Positions 26,206-35,232 of a stretch of 64,000 bases of DNA are shown piece by piece. Under the pieces are notes generated by a model. It had not been told where the DNA came from. It did not search any database and worked only from the letters and a program-made list of their open reading frames with translations. Positions within the stretch are counted from its first letter, which is position 1. Every line of letters starts with the position of its first letter. The position numbers and the translations under genes were made by a program. Source of the stretch: Mucilaginibacter paludis DSM 18603 (GTDB lineage Bacteria; Bacteroidota; Bacteroidia; Sphingobacteriales; Sphingobacteriaceae); assembly GCF_000166195.2 (NCBI RefSeq), contig NZ_CM001403.1:434001-498000 (forward strand), written 5' to 3'.

Positions 26206-27525
26206 CTAAGGTAAAAAGGCAATATCGAAATCCTGTTCAAAATTGGGTCTGACTCTTTTATCGTAGGAGCAGTACCTGGCTAAAGTAATTAGATGATATC
26301 CTATCTTGCCCTTATAACTTTCTATGGCTTTAACGACCTGTATTATTTTAGAGGCATTTTTTATGAGATACCGGACTACTTTTATCATACTCAAGCCCCT
26401 TTTCTGATGTTTTTTGATGATCATTCTGGCAGGCGAAAAGATATACTGGATGTAAATGATGATCATGATAAATCTCGCATAAAGGATAAGTGACAGTTGT
26501 TTTTTCGAAACATTATGGATCTTAGAAAACTCCATGTTACTTTTCCAGGATTTGAATATGATTTCAATCCGCCACCTCAGGCTATATACTTTGAAAAGAA
26601 AGTTATAATCTGCGTCCTGTCTGGAAATGGTAGTCATAAAAATGGACCATGACATCAGGGCCAGGCACTCTTTACCCGGTTCCTTTTTGGCCTCTTTCTT
26701 AGCCTTCATCCTGCGCCTGTTTGCAATTTCGTCACTTACAGGCAAGGCGACTATCCTGATTTTTGTACCTTTTTCATTATTTAAAGTAACCTCAAAATCA
26801 AGCTGTTTTTTTGATTGTAATTCGGTGAGCAGGTTAATTCTTTCTTTTGTTTGGCTGTCTAAAAGTACTATATTACTCTGATGCCTGTATATGCAGTCCG
26901 CTTCTGCTGTCCAATGCCTCTCGATTTCTTTAAGGGTTAGATACCCCCTGTCCCGAATAACAAGGTCGCCCTTTTCTATCGTTAATTCGGGGGCGGCTTT
27001 CTGATCGTTCTTAGTATAAGAATCGATGGTAAAATAAATAAAGCTTTCAGTTATCAAATCGTAAACACACTGAATCCGGGCATTACAAACACTGGACTGG
27101 GCGTTGGAGACGCCCGAAAAAAAGCCAAACAACCTAAGGGGCAACTTAATGATTGTGCTGTCCTGCACTAAAACACGCTTAAATTTACCTGCCCTGCGCA
27201 ATGAATCGATTTCTTCCTTTCCGATTCTACTGATAATAACAAGGGCCAGTATCTTTTTTAAAAAAAGCACACATGATTCTTTGCTTGTCTTTTTTGCAAT
27301 TGCCTGCCTACTTACAGAAACAGTAGTTTCCGCATCTATTTTTGCCGCCAGATCATTAAAGCTAACCGTTCCATGCGTGGCCGCGCAGCAAATGGCATAT
27401 AAAATATCGGCAGGCTCTATAAGACCTTTCCGTATCAGAAATCCGGTATCAATTGCTATTTTCTTTATTTGATCAGCACCAATGTTCATGGCATTTAGCA
27501 ACGCTAAAAAATCGACCTTTTTCAT
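26206..27525 (-). CDS. IS4-family DDE transposase
   Basis: A 439-residue transposase. The first catalytic Asp is in VLVQDSTIIKL and the second in LVIRDRGYLT. The third motif YSLRWRIEIIFKSWK is an exact Y-(2)-R-(3)-E-(6)-K signature of IS4-family enzymes. An N-terminal helical region (about 1-100) and a Lys-rich insertion before the third motif are present. The frame is intact from the ATG at 27525 to a stop just inside the left inverted repeat. The promoter region is shared with the AbrB-like gene and contains a long palindrome, so expression may be repressed by that protein. Confidence 0.93.
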   Translation of the reverse strand: MKKVDFLALLNAMNIGADQIKKIAIDTGFLIRKGLIEPADILYAICCAATHGTVSFNDLAAKIDAETTVSVSRQAIAKKTSKESCVLFLKKILALVIISRIGKEEIDSLRRAGKFKRVLVQDSTIIKLPLRLFGFFSGVSNAQSSVCNARIQCVYDLITESFIYFTIDSYTKNDQKAAPELTIEKGDLVIRDRGYLTLKEIERHWTAEADCIYRHQSNIVLLDSQTKERINLLTELQSKKQLDFEVTLNNEKGTKIRIVALPVSDEIANRRRMKAKKEAKKEPGKECLALMSWSIFMTTISRQDADYNFLFKVYSLRWRIEIIFKSWKSNMEFSKIHNVSKKQLSLILYARFIMIIIYIQYIFSPARMIIKKHQKRGLSMIKVVRYLIKNASKIIQVVKAIESYKGKIGYHLITLARYCSYDKRVRPNFEQDFDIAFLP

Positions 27526-27559
27526 TATGTCTTTTTGATTAATGGGTAAAATAATTTAT

Positions 27560-27587
27560 ATTTACATAGTATATATACTATGTAAAT
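27560..27587. promoter_or_regulatory. 28-bp perfect palindrome in the IS4 divergent promoter
   Basis: The half ATTTACATAGTATA (27560-27573) is followed immediately by its exact complement. It lies 34 bp upstream of the transposase start and 12 bp upstream of the AbrB-like start. Position and symmetry make it the likely operator of the AbrB-like protein. Confidence 0.75.
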
Positions 27588-27599
27588 TAATCAAAAAAA

Positions 27600-27803
27600 A
27601 TGGGATATAAAGTAAAAGTTCAAAAAGTTGAGCGAGGAGGCACCAAATCGTTTTATGTAAACTTCCCGGCAGCAGTTGCCGATGCTTGCCTGTTAGAAAA
27701 AGGCGAAGAAATGGAATGGTTGATAGAAGATAGAAATAGCTTCGTACTAAAACGTGTAAAGAAAGCCAAAACTAATCTTCCCAAACAAGAAAAAGACAAG
27801 TGA
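27600..27803 (+). CDS. AbrB/MazE/SpoVT-like DNA-binding protein carried by the IS
   Basis: A 67-residue protein with the swapped-hairpin AbrB pattern: KVQKVERGGTKSFYVNFPA, VADACLLEKGEEMEWLIED and SFVLKRVKKAK. It is divergent from the transposase gene, inside the element's inverted repeats, and begins 12 bp after a 28-bp palindrome. I infer that it binds that palindrome and controls both itself and transposition. Proteins of this fold are also antitoxins, but no toxin gene follows; the frame ends about 40 bp before the right inverted repeat. Confidence 0.75.
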   Translation: MGYKVKVQKVERGGTKSFYVNFPAAVADACLLEKGEEMEWLIEDRNSFVLKRVKKAKTNLPKQEKDK

Positions 27804-27860
27804 AATTAATCGCGCAAACATCTTCTCCAATAATGTAAGGTGTTAGGTTGACGCATATGC

Positions 27861-27990
27861 CCGGTAGGGGAGACTTTCTTTCTTTTTTTAAGCCCTCCCT
27901 ACCGGGGAGGGTTTGGGTGGGGCTTCTCTTCCACGGCGACTGAGCGTGCCGGTGTTCTAAATTAAGAATACTGATTATCTGCAAACTTAC
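27861..27990 (+). repeat. Partial R1 repeat (M2 and right module), copy F
   Basis: CGGTAGGGGAGACTTT, a T run, AAGCCCTCCCTACCGGGGAG and GGGTGGGGCTT (M2), then CCACGGCGACTGAGCGTGCC and CTAAATTAAGAATACTGATT (right module). The left part of the element is missing where the IS4-type element sits. Confidence 0.75.
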
Positions 27991-28008
27991 CTCCCCGCAC
28001 CGCCAACA

Positions 28009-28055
28009 GTTCGTTGTTCGCAATTTGCAAACAACGAACAATATGGTTATGTTTG
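28009..28055 (+). promoter_or_regulatory. Promoter with overlapping 31-bp near-palindrome
   Basis: TTG (28025-28027), a 20-bp spacer and TATGTTTG (28048-28055) match the Bacteroidota promoter consensus. The interval 28009-28039 is a near-perfect palindrome with arms GTTCGTTGTT and AACAACGAAC and an inner GCAA/TTGC, covering the -33 box. A repressor bound there would block transcription, fitting autoregulation of the pair downstream. Confidence 0.7.
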
Positions 28056-28077
28056 TGTTATGAGAGATCATGTTGGA

Positions 28078-28572
28078 ATGCGGCCCCTGGATATCGTTGT
28101 CCTGATGAAATTGGTTTCGCTGGCAGATAAACCCTGGCAGTACCGAGACTTATCCGCATCTTTATTAATCAGTATTTCGGAAATATCGGCTTCGCTACAC
28201 AGGAGCATGATTGCCGGATTGGTGGATGGCGCACGCAAAAAAGTGATGAGGAACGCGTTAATGGAGTTTCTGCAATATGGTATGCGTTATGTTTTTCCTC
28301 AAATACCCGGGCCTATCGTAAACGGGGTAGAAACCGCGCATTCGCATCCGTTTTATAAAAATCATTTTACAAGTGATGTTCCGTTGGTGTGGCCATCGGT
28401 TAATGGCAAGGCCCGTGGGCAAGCAATTGAGCCCCTGCATAAGGGCGTAATCAAGGCGGTTGAAAATGATGATCAACTTTACCTGCTACTGGCAAGTATC
28501 GATATATTGAGGGTTGGCAAGGTTCGTGAGATCAACCTGGCGCTTAACGAACTTAAAAGATATATATTATGA
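28078..28572 (+). CDS. Winged-helix-like regulator / candidate antitoxin
   Basis: A 164-residue protein from ATG 28078 (MRPLDIVVLMKLVSL). The -7 box at 28048-28055 leaves too little leader for the in-frame ATG at 28060. The N-terminal third reads as a winged helix: WQYRDLSASLLISISEISASLHRSMIAGLVDG. The rest (ALMEFLQYGMRYVFPQIPGP, AHSHPFYKNHF, GQAIEPLHKGV, LLLASIDILRVGKVRE) is conserved-looking but has no function I can name. It overlaps the nucleotidyltransferase gene by 4 bp (ATGA), the usual arrangement of toxin-antitoxin pairs, and its promoter carries a large palindrome. Confidence 0.7.
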   Translation: MRPLDIVVLMKLVSLADKPWQYRDLSASLLISISEISASLHRSMIAGLVDGARKKVMRNALMEFLQYGMRYVFPQIPGPIVNGVETAHSHPFYKNHFTSDVPLVWPSVNGKARGQAIEPLHKGVIKAVENDDQLYLLLASIDILRVGKVREINLALNELKRYIL

Positions 28573-29255
28573 GTCACAGAGAGAACCTGGTTCGTATTCA
28601 GGCAGTCCATCGGGCATTGGAGGAGATGGCCGGTCAGGTGGTATATGTTGGAGGGGCAACGGTTTCACTTTACACGGACAGGCTCTCCGGAGAAGTTCGC
28701 CCGACTGATGATGTAGACATCCTGATCGAGTTGCTCAGCTATAAAGGCTATGCTGCAATCGAAGAAAAATTACGAAGTAAAGGCTTCGTAAACGATTGGG
28801 AGTCGGGCGTGATCTGCCGCTATAAGATACACGGTGTTGTGGTTGATGTAATGCCAACTTCGGATCAAATTCTGGGTTTTGCCAACCGGTGGTATACACC
28901 GGGATTTGCGTCGGCTATAGATTATGTGATAGAAGAAGATTATATCGTTAAGATATTTTCCCCTGAATATTTTTTGGCAACCAAGCTGGAAGCTTTTAAC
29001 AACAGGGGAAAGCGTGATGGGCGCACCAGTACCGATTTTGAGGATATCGTTTATGTTTTAAATAACCGGTCGGCAATATGGGATGAGCTAAAAGCAACGC
29101 GGGGGCCTCTGAAAGATTTTTTAGTGGGCTCGTTCACTAACTTATTGAACAATAAATATATCGATGAATGGATCAGCGTTCACCTGGAATATGCCGACCA
29201 GGAGCGGCAATATTTTATAGTGGGCTGCATGCGTGAATTTGTGGAGGGGAAATAA
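28569..29255 (+). CDS. Nucleotidyltransferase, AbiEii/toxin-like
   Basis: A 228-residue protein of the polymerase-beta-type nucleotidyltransferase fold. The active-site pattern is YVGGATVSLY (Gly28-Gly29) followed by RPTDDVDI with Asp48 and Asp50, then FVNDWESG, VVDVMPTSD and PEYFLATKLEAFNNRG with KRDGRTSTDFEDIV. These blocks recur in AbiEii-type and related stand-alone nucleotidyltransferases linked to toxin-antitoxin modules. The start overlaps the upstream regulator (ATGA). I infer a two-gene defence or addiction module beside an IS. Activity is not proven by sequence. Confidence 0.78.
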   Translation: MSHRENLVRIQAVHRALEEMAGQVVYVGGATVSLYTDRLSGEVRPTDDVDILIELLSYKGYAAIEEKLRSKGFVNDWESGVICRYKIHGVVVDVMPTSDQILGFANRWYTPGFASAIDYVIEEDYIVKIFSPEYFLATKLEAFNNRGKRDGRTSTDFEDIVYVLNNRSAIWDELKATRGPLKDFLVGSFTNLLNNKYIDEWISVHLEYADQERQYFIVGCMREFVEGK

Positions 29256-29647
29256 TTGATATTAAAAATAATGACGAGGCCACATGTTGTGTATGGAGTT
29301 TTTTACCTGTTAGCAGAACATCCTCCACAGCATAACAATTTGAGATAGCTTCAATAATTATTTGATGTTTAGCATAGGAAATTAATTTTGACTTTTTAAC
29401 CTTCTTACCATGGACTATGGACCATCAACCATGGACAAACCAAAGCTTCTCGCTTCCTGCATCTAACTTCTTGCCCTCTTCTCAAATCCCCAAATTACAG
29501 CCGGAAGAAACAGATCTCCCGGCTGTAAAGTATTTACATAATAACTAAAAAGATTTAGGTTTATGCCTCAAATATAAAACCTATAAACGGCATTGCCTAT
29601 ACGTACAAATACGTATTTTACATGTTTAAACATACAAAACAAACACT
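29256..29647. other. Intergenic region with short repeats
   Basis: It holds an R5 tract (ATGGACTATGGACCATCAAC near 29411-29437), an R6 pyrimidine tract (CTTCTCGCTTCCTGCATCTAAC near 29444-29478) and a hairpin TTACAGCCGG .. CCGGCTGTAA (29495-29528) that could end transcription from either side. I see no gene. Confidence 0.5.
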
Positions 29648-31480
29648 TTACTGGTAACCCTGCGCCTGTAGCCTAAAAAGCTCCGCATAGCGGCCATTTT
29701 TTAGCAGCAGTTCGGCATGGGTGCCAATCTCGAGCACGGTACCTTTATCCAGCACCAGGATGCGGTTGGCCAGGCGCGCGGTAGAAAAGCGGTGCGAGAT
29801 GAGCACCGCCGATTTACCCTCCGTTAACTCCGCAAAACGCTGAAAAACCTCGTACTCGGCCCGGGCATCCAGCGCGGCGGTGGGCTCGTCCAATATCAGC
29901 ACCTGGGCATCTTTCATATAGGCGCGGGCCAGGGCCACCTTTTGCCATTCGCCGCCCGATAGCTCAACCCCATCGTTAAACCGGCGGCCCAGCCATTGGT
30001 TATAATGCTGGGGCAGCTTCTCGGCCAGGGCATCGGCCAGGCTTTGGCTGGCGGCGCGCTCAATAAGGGCCTGGTTGTTAATCTGGCTGATGTTGCCCAC
30101 GGCAATGTTTTGCGACAGCGTCATCTGGTAGCGGATATAGTCCTGAAAAATCACCCCCAGGTTTAAGCGCAAATCCTCAATGGCATACAACTTCAGGTCA
30201 ACCCCGTCCAGCAAAATACGACCTTCGGTAGGGTCGTAAAGGCGCGCCATCAACTTCACCAGCGTGGTTTTGCCGGCACCGTTCTCGCCCACCAGGGCCA
30301 GCTTTTCGCCGGGTGCCAGCGTAAAGTTTAAGTGGCGATTGGCCCAGGCCGTTTGGTTATGGTACCTAAAGCCCACATCCTCAAAAGTAAAACCCTGCTT
30401 AATGGGGTTGGGGAAGGGCAGCGGCGCGGCGGCCACGGTAATGCGCGGCTTAATTTCAAAAAACTCCAAAAAATCGTTCAGGTAAATAGCCCCTTGCGAT
30501 ACCGAGGTGAAGCGGTTCAGCATGCCCTCCATCAGGCTGCTCAACTGCCTGAACGAACCCGCCAGAAAAGTTAAGCTCCCTACCGTTGTTTTGCCCTCAA
30601 TAGTTTGGTAAATAATAACCCCGTAGGCGGCGTAATACCCCATGCTGCCCAAAACCGAAAAAAACGTCCCCCAGGCCGATCGCTTCACGGCCAGCTTGCT
30701 GTTATCGGCATAAAAACGGTTCGACAGGGTTTCAAAGCGGTTGATAATAAAATCGGCCAGGCCAAAAATCTTAACCTCCTTGGCCGTTTCGTCGCTGGCG
30801 CCTAAGTAACGCACATAGTCAAGCTCGCGCCGCTCAGGCGTCTGACTGCGCGTTAAGGCGTAGTTCTGACTGTTAAAGTACGATTCGCCCAAAAACGCCG
30901 GTATAATAGCCACCAGCAACAGCAAAATCAGCCAGGGGTTAAAGGCCGCCAGACCGGTAATTAAAAAGCCCATCGAAATAAAATCCTGCACCTGGCTCAT
31001 CACCTGCGATAGCAGCACCGAGCGGCCCACCGTTTGCTGTCGCGCCCGCTCCAGCTTATCGTAAAAAACTGAATCCTCAAACTGGTCCAGATCCAGCGTG
31101 GCCGCGTGGCGCATAATGCGCATCGACGTATAGTTCGAAAACAGATCGCCCAGCAGGCTATCCAGCAAATTAATCATCCGGTTCAAGCCGTCGGTTAAAA
31201 CAGCCAGGCCAAACTCCACGGCCACCAGCTGCCATAAATCGTGCTGGTTGCCCCCCGGATGCCGGTTCAGCAGCACCACCTGGTCAACAATCAGCTTACC
31301 CACATACAGCAGCGCCACCGGCATAGCCGACCGCACCACCCGCAGCAAAAAGCTAACCGAAGTTTTCCAGGGGCTGCTCAGCCACACCAGCCTAAACAAC
31401 TCGGGCAAATTTTTTAAAGCCGCCAACCGCTGCCTAAACGAAATATTTTGCGGGTTAACCACATTGCGGGTTTTAGCCAT
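29648..31480 (-). CDS. ABC transporter, fused permease and ATP-binding protein
   Basis: A 610-residue half-transporter of the exporter (MsbA-like) type. The N-terminal six-helix membrane domain covers about residues 30-330. The C-terminal ATPase has Walker A GENGAGKTTLVKL, a Q-loop in GVIFQDYIRYQM, the signature LSGGEWQKVALARA, Walker B VLILDEPTAALD and the switch histidine in AVLISHRFS. It would work as a homodimer in the inner membrane. Substrate unknown. The gene is monocistronic and bounded by repeats on both sides. Its codon use looks more GC-rich than its neighbours, but this was not counted. Confidence 0.9.
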   Translation of the reverse strand: MAKTRNVVNPQNISFRQRLAALKNLPELFRLVWLSSPWKTSVSFLLRVVRSAMPVALLYVGKLIVDQVVLLNRHPGGNQHDLWQLVAVEFGLAVLTDGLNRMINLLDSLLGDLFSNYTSMRIMRHAATLDLDQFEDSVFYDKLERARQQTVGRSVLLSQVMSQVQDFISMGFLITGLAAFNPWLILLLLVAIIPAFLGESYFNSQNYALTRSQTPERRELDYVRYLGASDETAKEVKIFGLADFIINRFETLSNRFYADNSKLAVKRSAWGTFFSVLGSMGYYAAYGVIIYQTIEGKTTVGSLTFLAGSFRQLSSLMEGMLNRFTSVSQGAIYLNDFLEFFEIKPRITVAAAPLPFPNPIKQGFTFEDVGFRYHNQTAWANRHLNFTLAPGEKLALVGENGAGKTTLVKLMARLYDPTEGRILLDGVDLKLYAIEDLRLNLGVIFQDYIRYQMTLSQNIAVGNISQINNQALIERAASQSLADALAEKLPQHYNQWLGRRFNDGVELSGGEWQKVALARAYMKDAQVLILDEPTAALDARAEYEVFQRFAELTEGKSAVLISHRFSTARLANRILVLDKGTVLEIGTHAELLLKNGRYAELFRLQAQGYQ

Positions 31481-31510
31481 GTATATCCTATAAAAACAGC
31501 AAAGTTATTA

Positions 31511-31750
31511 TTATTTGGGTATTGAGTTATTCGGTTATTGGTTACTGAGTTATTGGTTAGTGGTTATTGGGTTACCTGGTTATTGAGTTATTGGTTATTG
31601 ATTTGCTGGTTGTTAATAAGTATTGTTCATCAAAAAAACTTTCATCAACTTAATAAATTAGTGCTAACCAAATAACTCAGTAACTTAATAACCAAATAAT
31701 AACCTAATAACTCAGTAACCTAATAACAACCTAATAACGACCTAATAACC
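31511..31750. repeat. R4 fold-back built from GGTTATTG / CAATAACC units
   Basis: The left half is a run of TTATTGGTTATTGGGTTA-type units and the right half (from about 31665) holds the complementary AATAACCTAATAACTCAGT units. The whole can fold into a large imperfect hairpin around AATAAGTATTGTTCATCAAA. The same design recurs at 45771-46140, and a half version at 34101-34170. Confidence 0.7.
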
Positions 31751-31754
31751 ATCG

Positions 31755-31838
31755 GGGCGTTGCCTCCGGCCCACGCTATCCGCTCATACTGCACTGGGCC
31801 TTAGCCACAAGGCCGGTATCCGCTCCTATCGTTAACGC
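31755..31838 (+). repeat. R3 interspersed repeat, copy 1
   Basis: It begins GGGCGTTGCCTCCGGCCC and ends GGCCGGTATCCGCTCC..GTTAACGC, with CTTAGCCAC in the middle. CCGGCC and GGCCGG are an inner inverted pair, and GCGTT / AACGC an outer one. Other copies lie at 40842-40924, 45674-45756 (reversed) and 56725-56806. Confidence 0.8.
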
Positions 31839-31849
31839 AAACCTCACCC

Positions 31850-31980
31850 ACCTGTCATCCCGAGGTACGAGGGGACTTTTACGAGCGATAAGTCTGCCGT
31901 ATAACACCCCCGTGCAGAAGTCCTGAAGCATACCTGGCACGCGCAAAAGGTCCCTCGCTCCGGTCGGGATGACATGGTTT
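31850..31980. repeat. R2 palindromic element, copy 1
   Basis: The ends TGTCATCCCGAGG..GGGACTTTTACGAGCG and CGCGCAAAAGGTCCCTCG..CGGGATGACA are inverted with respect to each other, around about 60 bp of variable DNA. Similar elements lie at 34228-34360, 40998-41105 and 55920-56025. Confidence 0.75.
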
Positions 31981-32021
31981 TAGAAAGGGATAGAGAAGCG
32001 AAAAAACATTTCATTCAACAT

Positions 32022-32880
<859 letters not shown>

Positions 32881-32883
32881 ATT

Positions 32884-33552
32884 CTACTTAAAATTTTGCA
32901 TAAAACTGTGGTGACTATCCATGGCGGCATCGGCTTTGCTGCTGACGGCTTTTTCTTTTTGGGCGCAATCTTTTTCTTTTTCCAACCACTTTTTGGCGGT
33001 TAAATAAAGCGAGGTGTAATTTTTATTTTTTTTATAATTTTCGATGGCGTCCAAAACCGAGTCGATTTGATTTTTGGTAAACCCGGCTTGCTGCAGTTGA
33101 CTGACCTCGGCCTCAAAAATTTTTAAATGGGCAAAGGCGCGGTATACTTCACCCTGGTTTGGTTTGGTTTTTTTTGTGTTTATATTATCTGCACCGCTAC
33201 CTTCGGCAGGGGCTGCGGGCTTACCCTCGTTATACCCTGCACTGTTACCCATACCGCCACCCGGAAAATATTTTTGCAGGTTGATGATGGTATAGGTTAC
33301 GTTGGCGTTGCCGTTGGTGGTTTTAAAATCGATAAGGCCGGCTTGTTTAAGCTTGTTGCGGCTACGATCTAAAGTGGGTTTGGAGATGCCTAAATCGGCC
33401 GTGATTTTAGCATTGATGCGCCTGAATGGATTAGTCCACCGTAGGTTGTTGCCTATTTTTAACAGGTAAAAATAAAGTGCAATATCGGTTGTGGTAAACT
33501 GATGCTCATCCTGCACATCCCAAAAGTTGTTGATTAGTTCGATGTAGTTCAT
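32884..33552 (-). CDS. Phage-type replication initiation/DnaD-like protein
   Basis: A 222-residue protein. The N-terminal 100 residues ([77 protein letters not shown]) form a winged helix typical of replication organisers in Bacteroidota prophages. A low-complexity Gly/Ala/Pro linker and a helical C-terminal region ([35 protein letters not shown]) follow, like the DnaD C-terminal domain. The ATG at 33552 follows a block of M2-type repeats that separates it from the upstream small genes. Confidence 0.65.
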   Translation of the reverse strand: MNYIELINNFWDVQDEHQFTTTDIALYFYLLKIGNNLRWTNPFRRINAKITADLGISKPTLDRSRNKLKQAGLIDFKTTNGNANVTYTIINLQKYFPGGGMGNSAGYNEGKPAAPAEGSGADNINTKKTKPNQGEVYRAFAHLKIFEAEVSQLQQAGFTKNQIDSVLDAIENYKKNKNYTSLYLTAKKWLEKEKDCAQKEKAVSSKADAAMDSHHSFMQNFK

Positions 33553-33826
33553 AAAAGCCCCTCCTAAATCCTCCCCGGTAGGGAGGACTTTAAAAAAATA
33601 AAAAAATATATGCCGCTCCTAAGAAGCCCCTCCAGGCCCCTCCTAAATCCTCCCCGGTAGGGAGGACTTTAAAAATATGAGCGATCCAAACAATCCCCCG
33701 GTAGAAGCCCCTCCTAAATCCTCCCCGGTAGGGAGGACTTTAAAAATATGAGCGATCCAAACAATCCCCCGGTAGGGGCTTAAAAAAAGTCTCCCCTACC
33801 GGGGGAGATTTAGAGGGGGCTTTGGC
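33553..33826. repeat. Tandem M2-type repeats between early genes
   Basis: Two exact 68-bp copies lie at 33636-33703 and 33707-33774 (GCCCCTCCTAAATCC .. CAATCCCCCGGTA), preceded by a partial third copy from 33561. An inverted M2 arm (AAGTCTCCCCTACCGGGGG..) follows at 33788-33823. Each unit contains the inverted pair CCTCCCCGGTAGGGAGG. Confidence 0.85.
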
Positions 33827-34045
33827 TTAGCACGGCATCGCCGGTTCGTTGGCTACCAGGTCGTTCACGTTGCAGAGGCGGTAGCGGCCCTGGCGGTCTT
33901 TGATCACGGCGTTATCGGTCCAACTGAGGCGGATGAAGGTTACGGCTTCCATAAATACTTCTTTGTAAATTAATTTTTCGCGGCTGCCGCTGGCTTCTAT
34001 CTGTTGGCTAAACGGCATAAGGTGGTAAGTTTGTCCGGGATTCAT
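33827..34045 (-). CDS. Small uncharacterised protein
   Basis: A 72-residue protein (MNPGQTYHLMPFSQQIEASG .. DRQGRYRLCNVNDLVANEP) with no recognised family. It is in the same orientation as the replication-type gene and preceded by R7 repeats. The beta-rich pattern and central KDRQGRYRLC suggest a small folded domain. Its place in the early region suggests a phage accessory gene. Confidence rests on frame integrity and position. Confidence 0.5.
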   Translation of the reverse strand: MNPGQTYHLMPFSQQIEASGSREKLIYKEVFMEAVTFIRLSWTDNAVIKDRQGRYRLCNVNDLVANEPAMPC

Positions 34046-34493
34046 TTTATTTATTGATTTATTGAGTGATTGATTGATTGATTGATTGATTTATTGATTT
34101 GGGTGTTGAGTTATTGGTTATCGGGTTACTGATTGTTGGGTTATTGGGTTACTGGTTATTGGTTATTGGTTATTTGGCTCTTGCTTCCTGGTTCTTGCTT
34201 CGCACTCCTTCTTCCCACTCCTCCCTCACCACCCTGTCATCCCGACAACGGAGGGATCTTTTACGAGCGATTGGTCGGCGACGTGCAGGTACGCTGACTG
34301 TGTTTGCCGCATACTTTTCAGGCGCAAAAGGTCCCTCCCTCCGGTCGGGATGAAATCGTTTTAGAGAGGGAGGGGTATTAGTTATTTGGTTATTAGTTAC
34401 TGCCTATCAAGTCCGCAAAAAGTTTGCTACCTGCAACCAAGCATTTTGCAAATCCTCTTATTATACCATGGACCATCGACTATGGACCATGGA
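34043..34493. repeat. Repeat-filled gap: R7, R4, R6, R2 and R5 units
   Basis: In order: TTGA tetranucleotides (34043-34095), GGTTATTG units (34101-34170), a CTTGCTTCCTGG pyrimidine tract (34178-34225), an R2 copy (CTGTCATCCCGAC .. GGTCGGGATGA, 34228-34360) and an R5 tract (CCATGGACCATCGACTATGG, 34467-34498). Short open frames here are repeat translations. I see no gene. Confidence 0.7.
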
Positions 34494-34724
34494 CTAAAAA
34501 CCATAAATCTCGTTATCATAATCTTTTTGCATTTCGGCGGCCAGGGTGGTAAAGCCGGCCAGGCGGGCGTAGTTGATGCAGGCCTGGGCCGAGCTATCGA
34601 GCGTGGTGGCGTTAAAGCGTTGGCGCAGCTGGGTTTGGATATTGTCGGTTATTTGTTCGCTTATTTCTTGTAGCTGGCGGTCAAGGTTTTGTTTATACAG
34701 GTCGGTATTTTTGGTGATCAGCAT
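34494..34724 (-). CDS. Small helical protein of the phage-derived region
   Basis: A 76-residue, mostly helical and charged protein (MLITKNTDLYKQNLDRQLQE .. CINYARLAGFTTLAAEMQKD). No family is recognised. The start overlaps the end of the upstream 134-residue gene by 7 bp, so the two are translationally linked. The last codons run into an R5 CCATGGAC tract. Confidence 0.55.
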   Translation of the reverse strand: MLITKNTDLYKQNLDRQLQEISEQITDNIQTQLRQRFNATTLDSSAQACINYARLAGFTTLAAEMQKDYDNEIYGF

Positions 34725-35122
34725 GGCTGTACCTCCTTTCCGGCGTTGAGGTAGTCGAGCAGGATGGTGCGCAGATTTTCTTCCAGGTAGATGGATAGGT
34801 TAATGTCGGCGCCAAACTGGTCGTGCTCGCCTGATGGGGTGATGCGGTCGAAGGTGTTGGCCTGGCTGTAGTTGTCGGCGGTAAAGGCTTCGAGGTGTTT
34901 GGGGTTGATGGTGGCTTCGAGCCAGTCGGCATGGTTGGGTATTTTGCCACCGGCTACGGCTTGTTTGTTGATGTACACTACGGCTATGCTGCCATCGGCG
35001 TTCAGGTCAAATTCTTCCAGGTAGTACTGGGGTTTGGGCGCCGGGGCCTGGCGCAAGGCGTTATGTACAATTGCCAGGCGGTTTATTTGTTCCATCGGAA
35101 TCTTTTTTGCTACATTTGCCAT
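34718..35122 (-). CDS. Uncharacterised protein of the phage-derived region
   Basis: A 134-residue protein from ATG 35122 (MANVAKKIPMEQINRLAIVHN); an upstream frame to 35206 exists but crosses a hairpin. Contents include YYLEEFDLNADGSIAVVYIN and HADWLEATINPKHLEAFTAD. No family is recognised. It overlaps the 76-residue gene downstream. The hairpin GCCCTGTTACGTGCAGGGC (35154-35172) upstream of its start has a T run on the plus strand and may terminate plus-strand transcription. Confidence 0.55.
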   Translation of the reverse strand: MANVAKKIPMEQINRLAIVHNALRQAPAPKPQYYLEEFDLNADGSIAVVYINKQAVAGGKIPNHADWLEATINPKHLEAFTADNYSQANTFDRITPSGEHDQFGADINLSIYLEENLRTILLDYLNAGKEVQPC

Positions 35123-35232
35123 GTTAAAATTTAAATTACACTTGTTATTGAATGGCCCTGTTACGTGCAGGGCTTTTCTTTTTTTATTGATATTTTTTGC
35201 TGCCAAGGGCCTCCTGACTCAGAACTCCCGGC

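Larger units (their letters stand above)
26191..27861. mobile_element. Complete insertion sequence, IS4 family, with AbrB-like passenger gene
   Basis: A 1671-bp element bounded by perfect 19-bp inverted repeats GGCATATGCGTCAACCTAA (26191-26209) and its complement (27843-27861). It carries a minus-strand IS4-type transposase and a divergent plus-strand AbrB-like gene separated by a 28-bp perfect palindrome. Both flanks are R1 M2-type repeat DNA (AGCCCCCTGAA on the left, CGGTAGGGGAGACTTT on the right). I see no target-site duplication. Confidence 0.88.
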
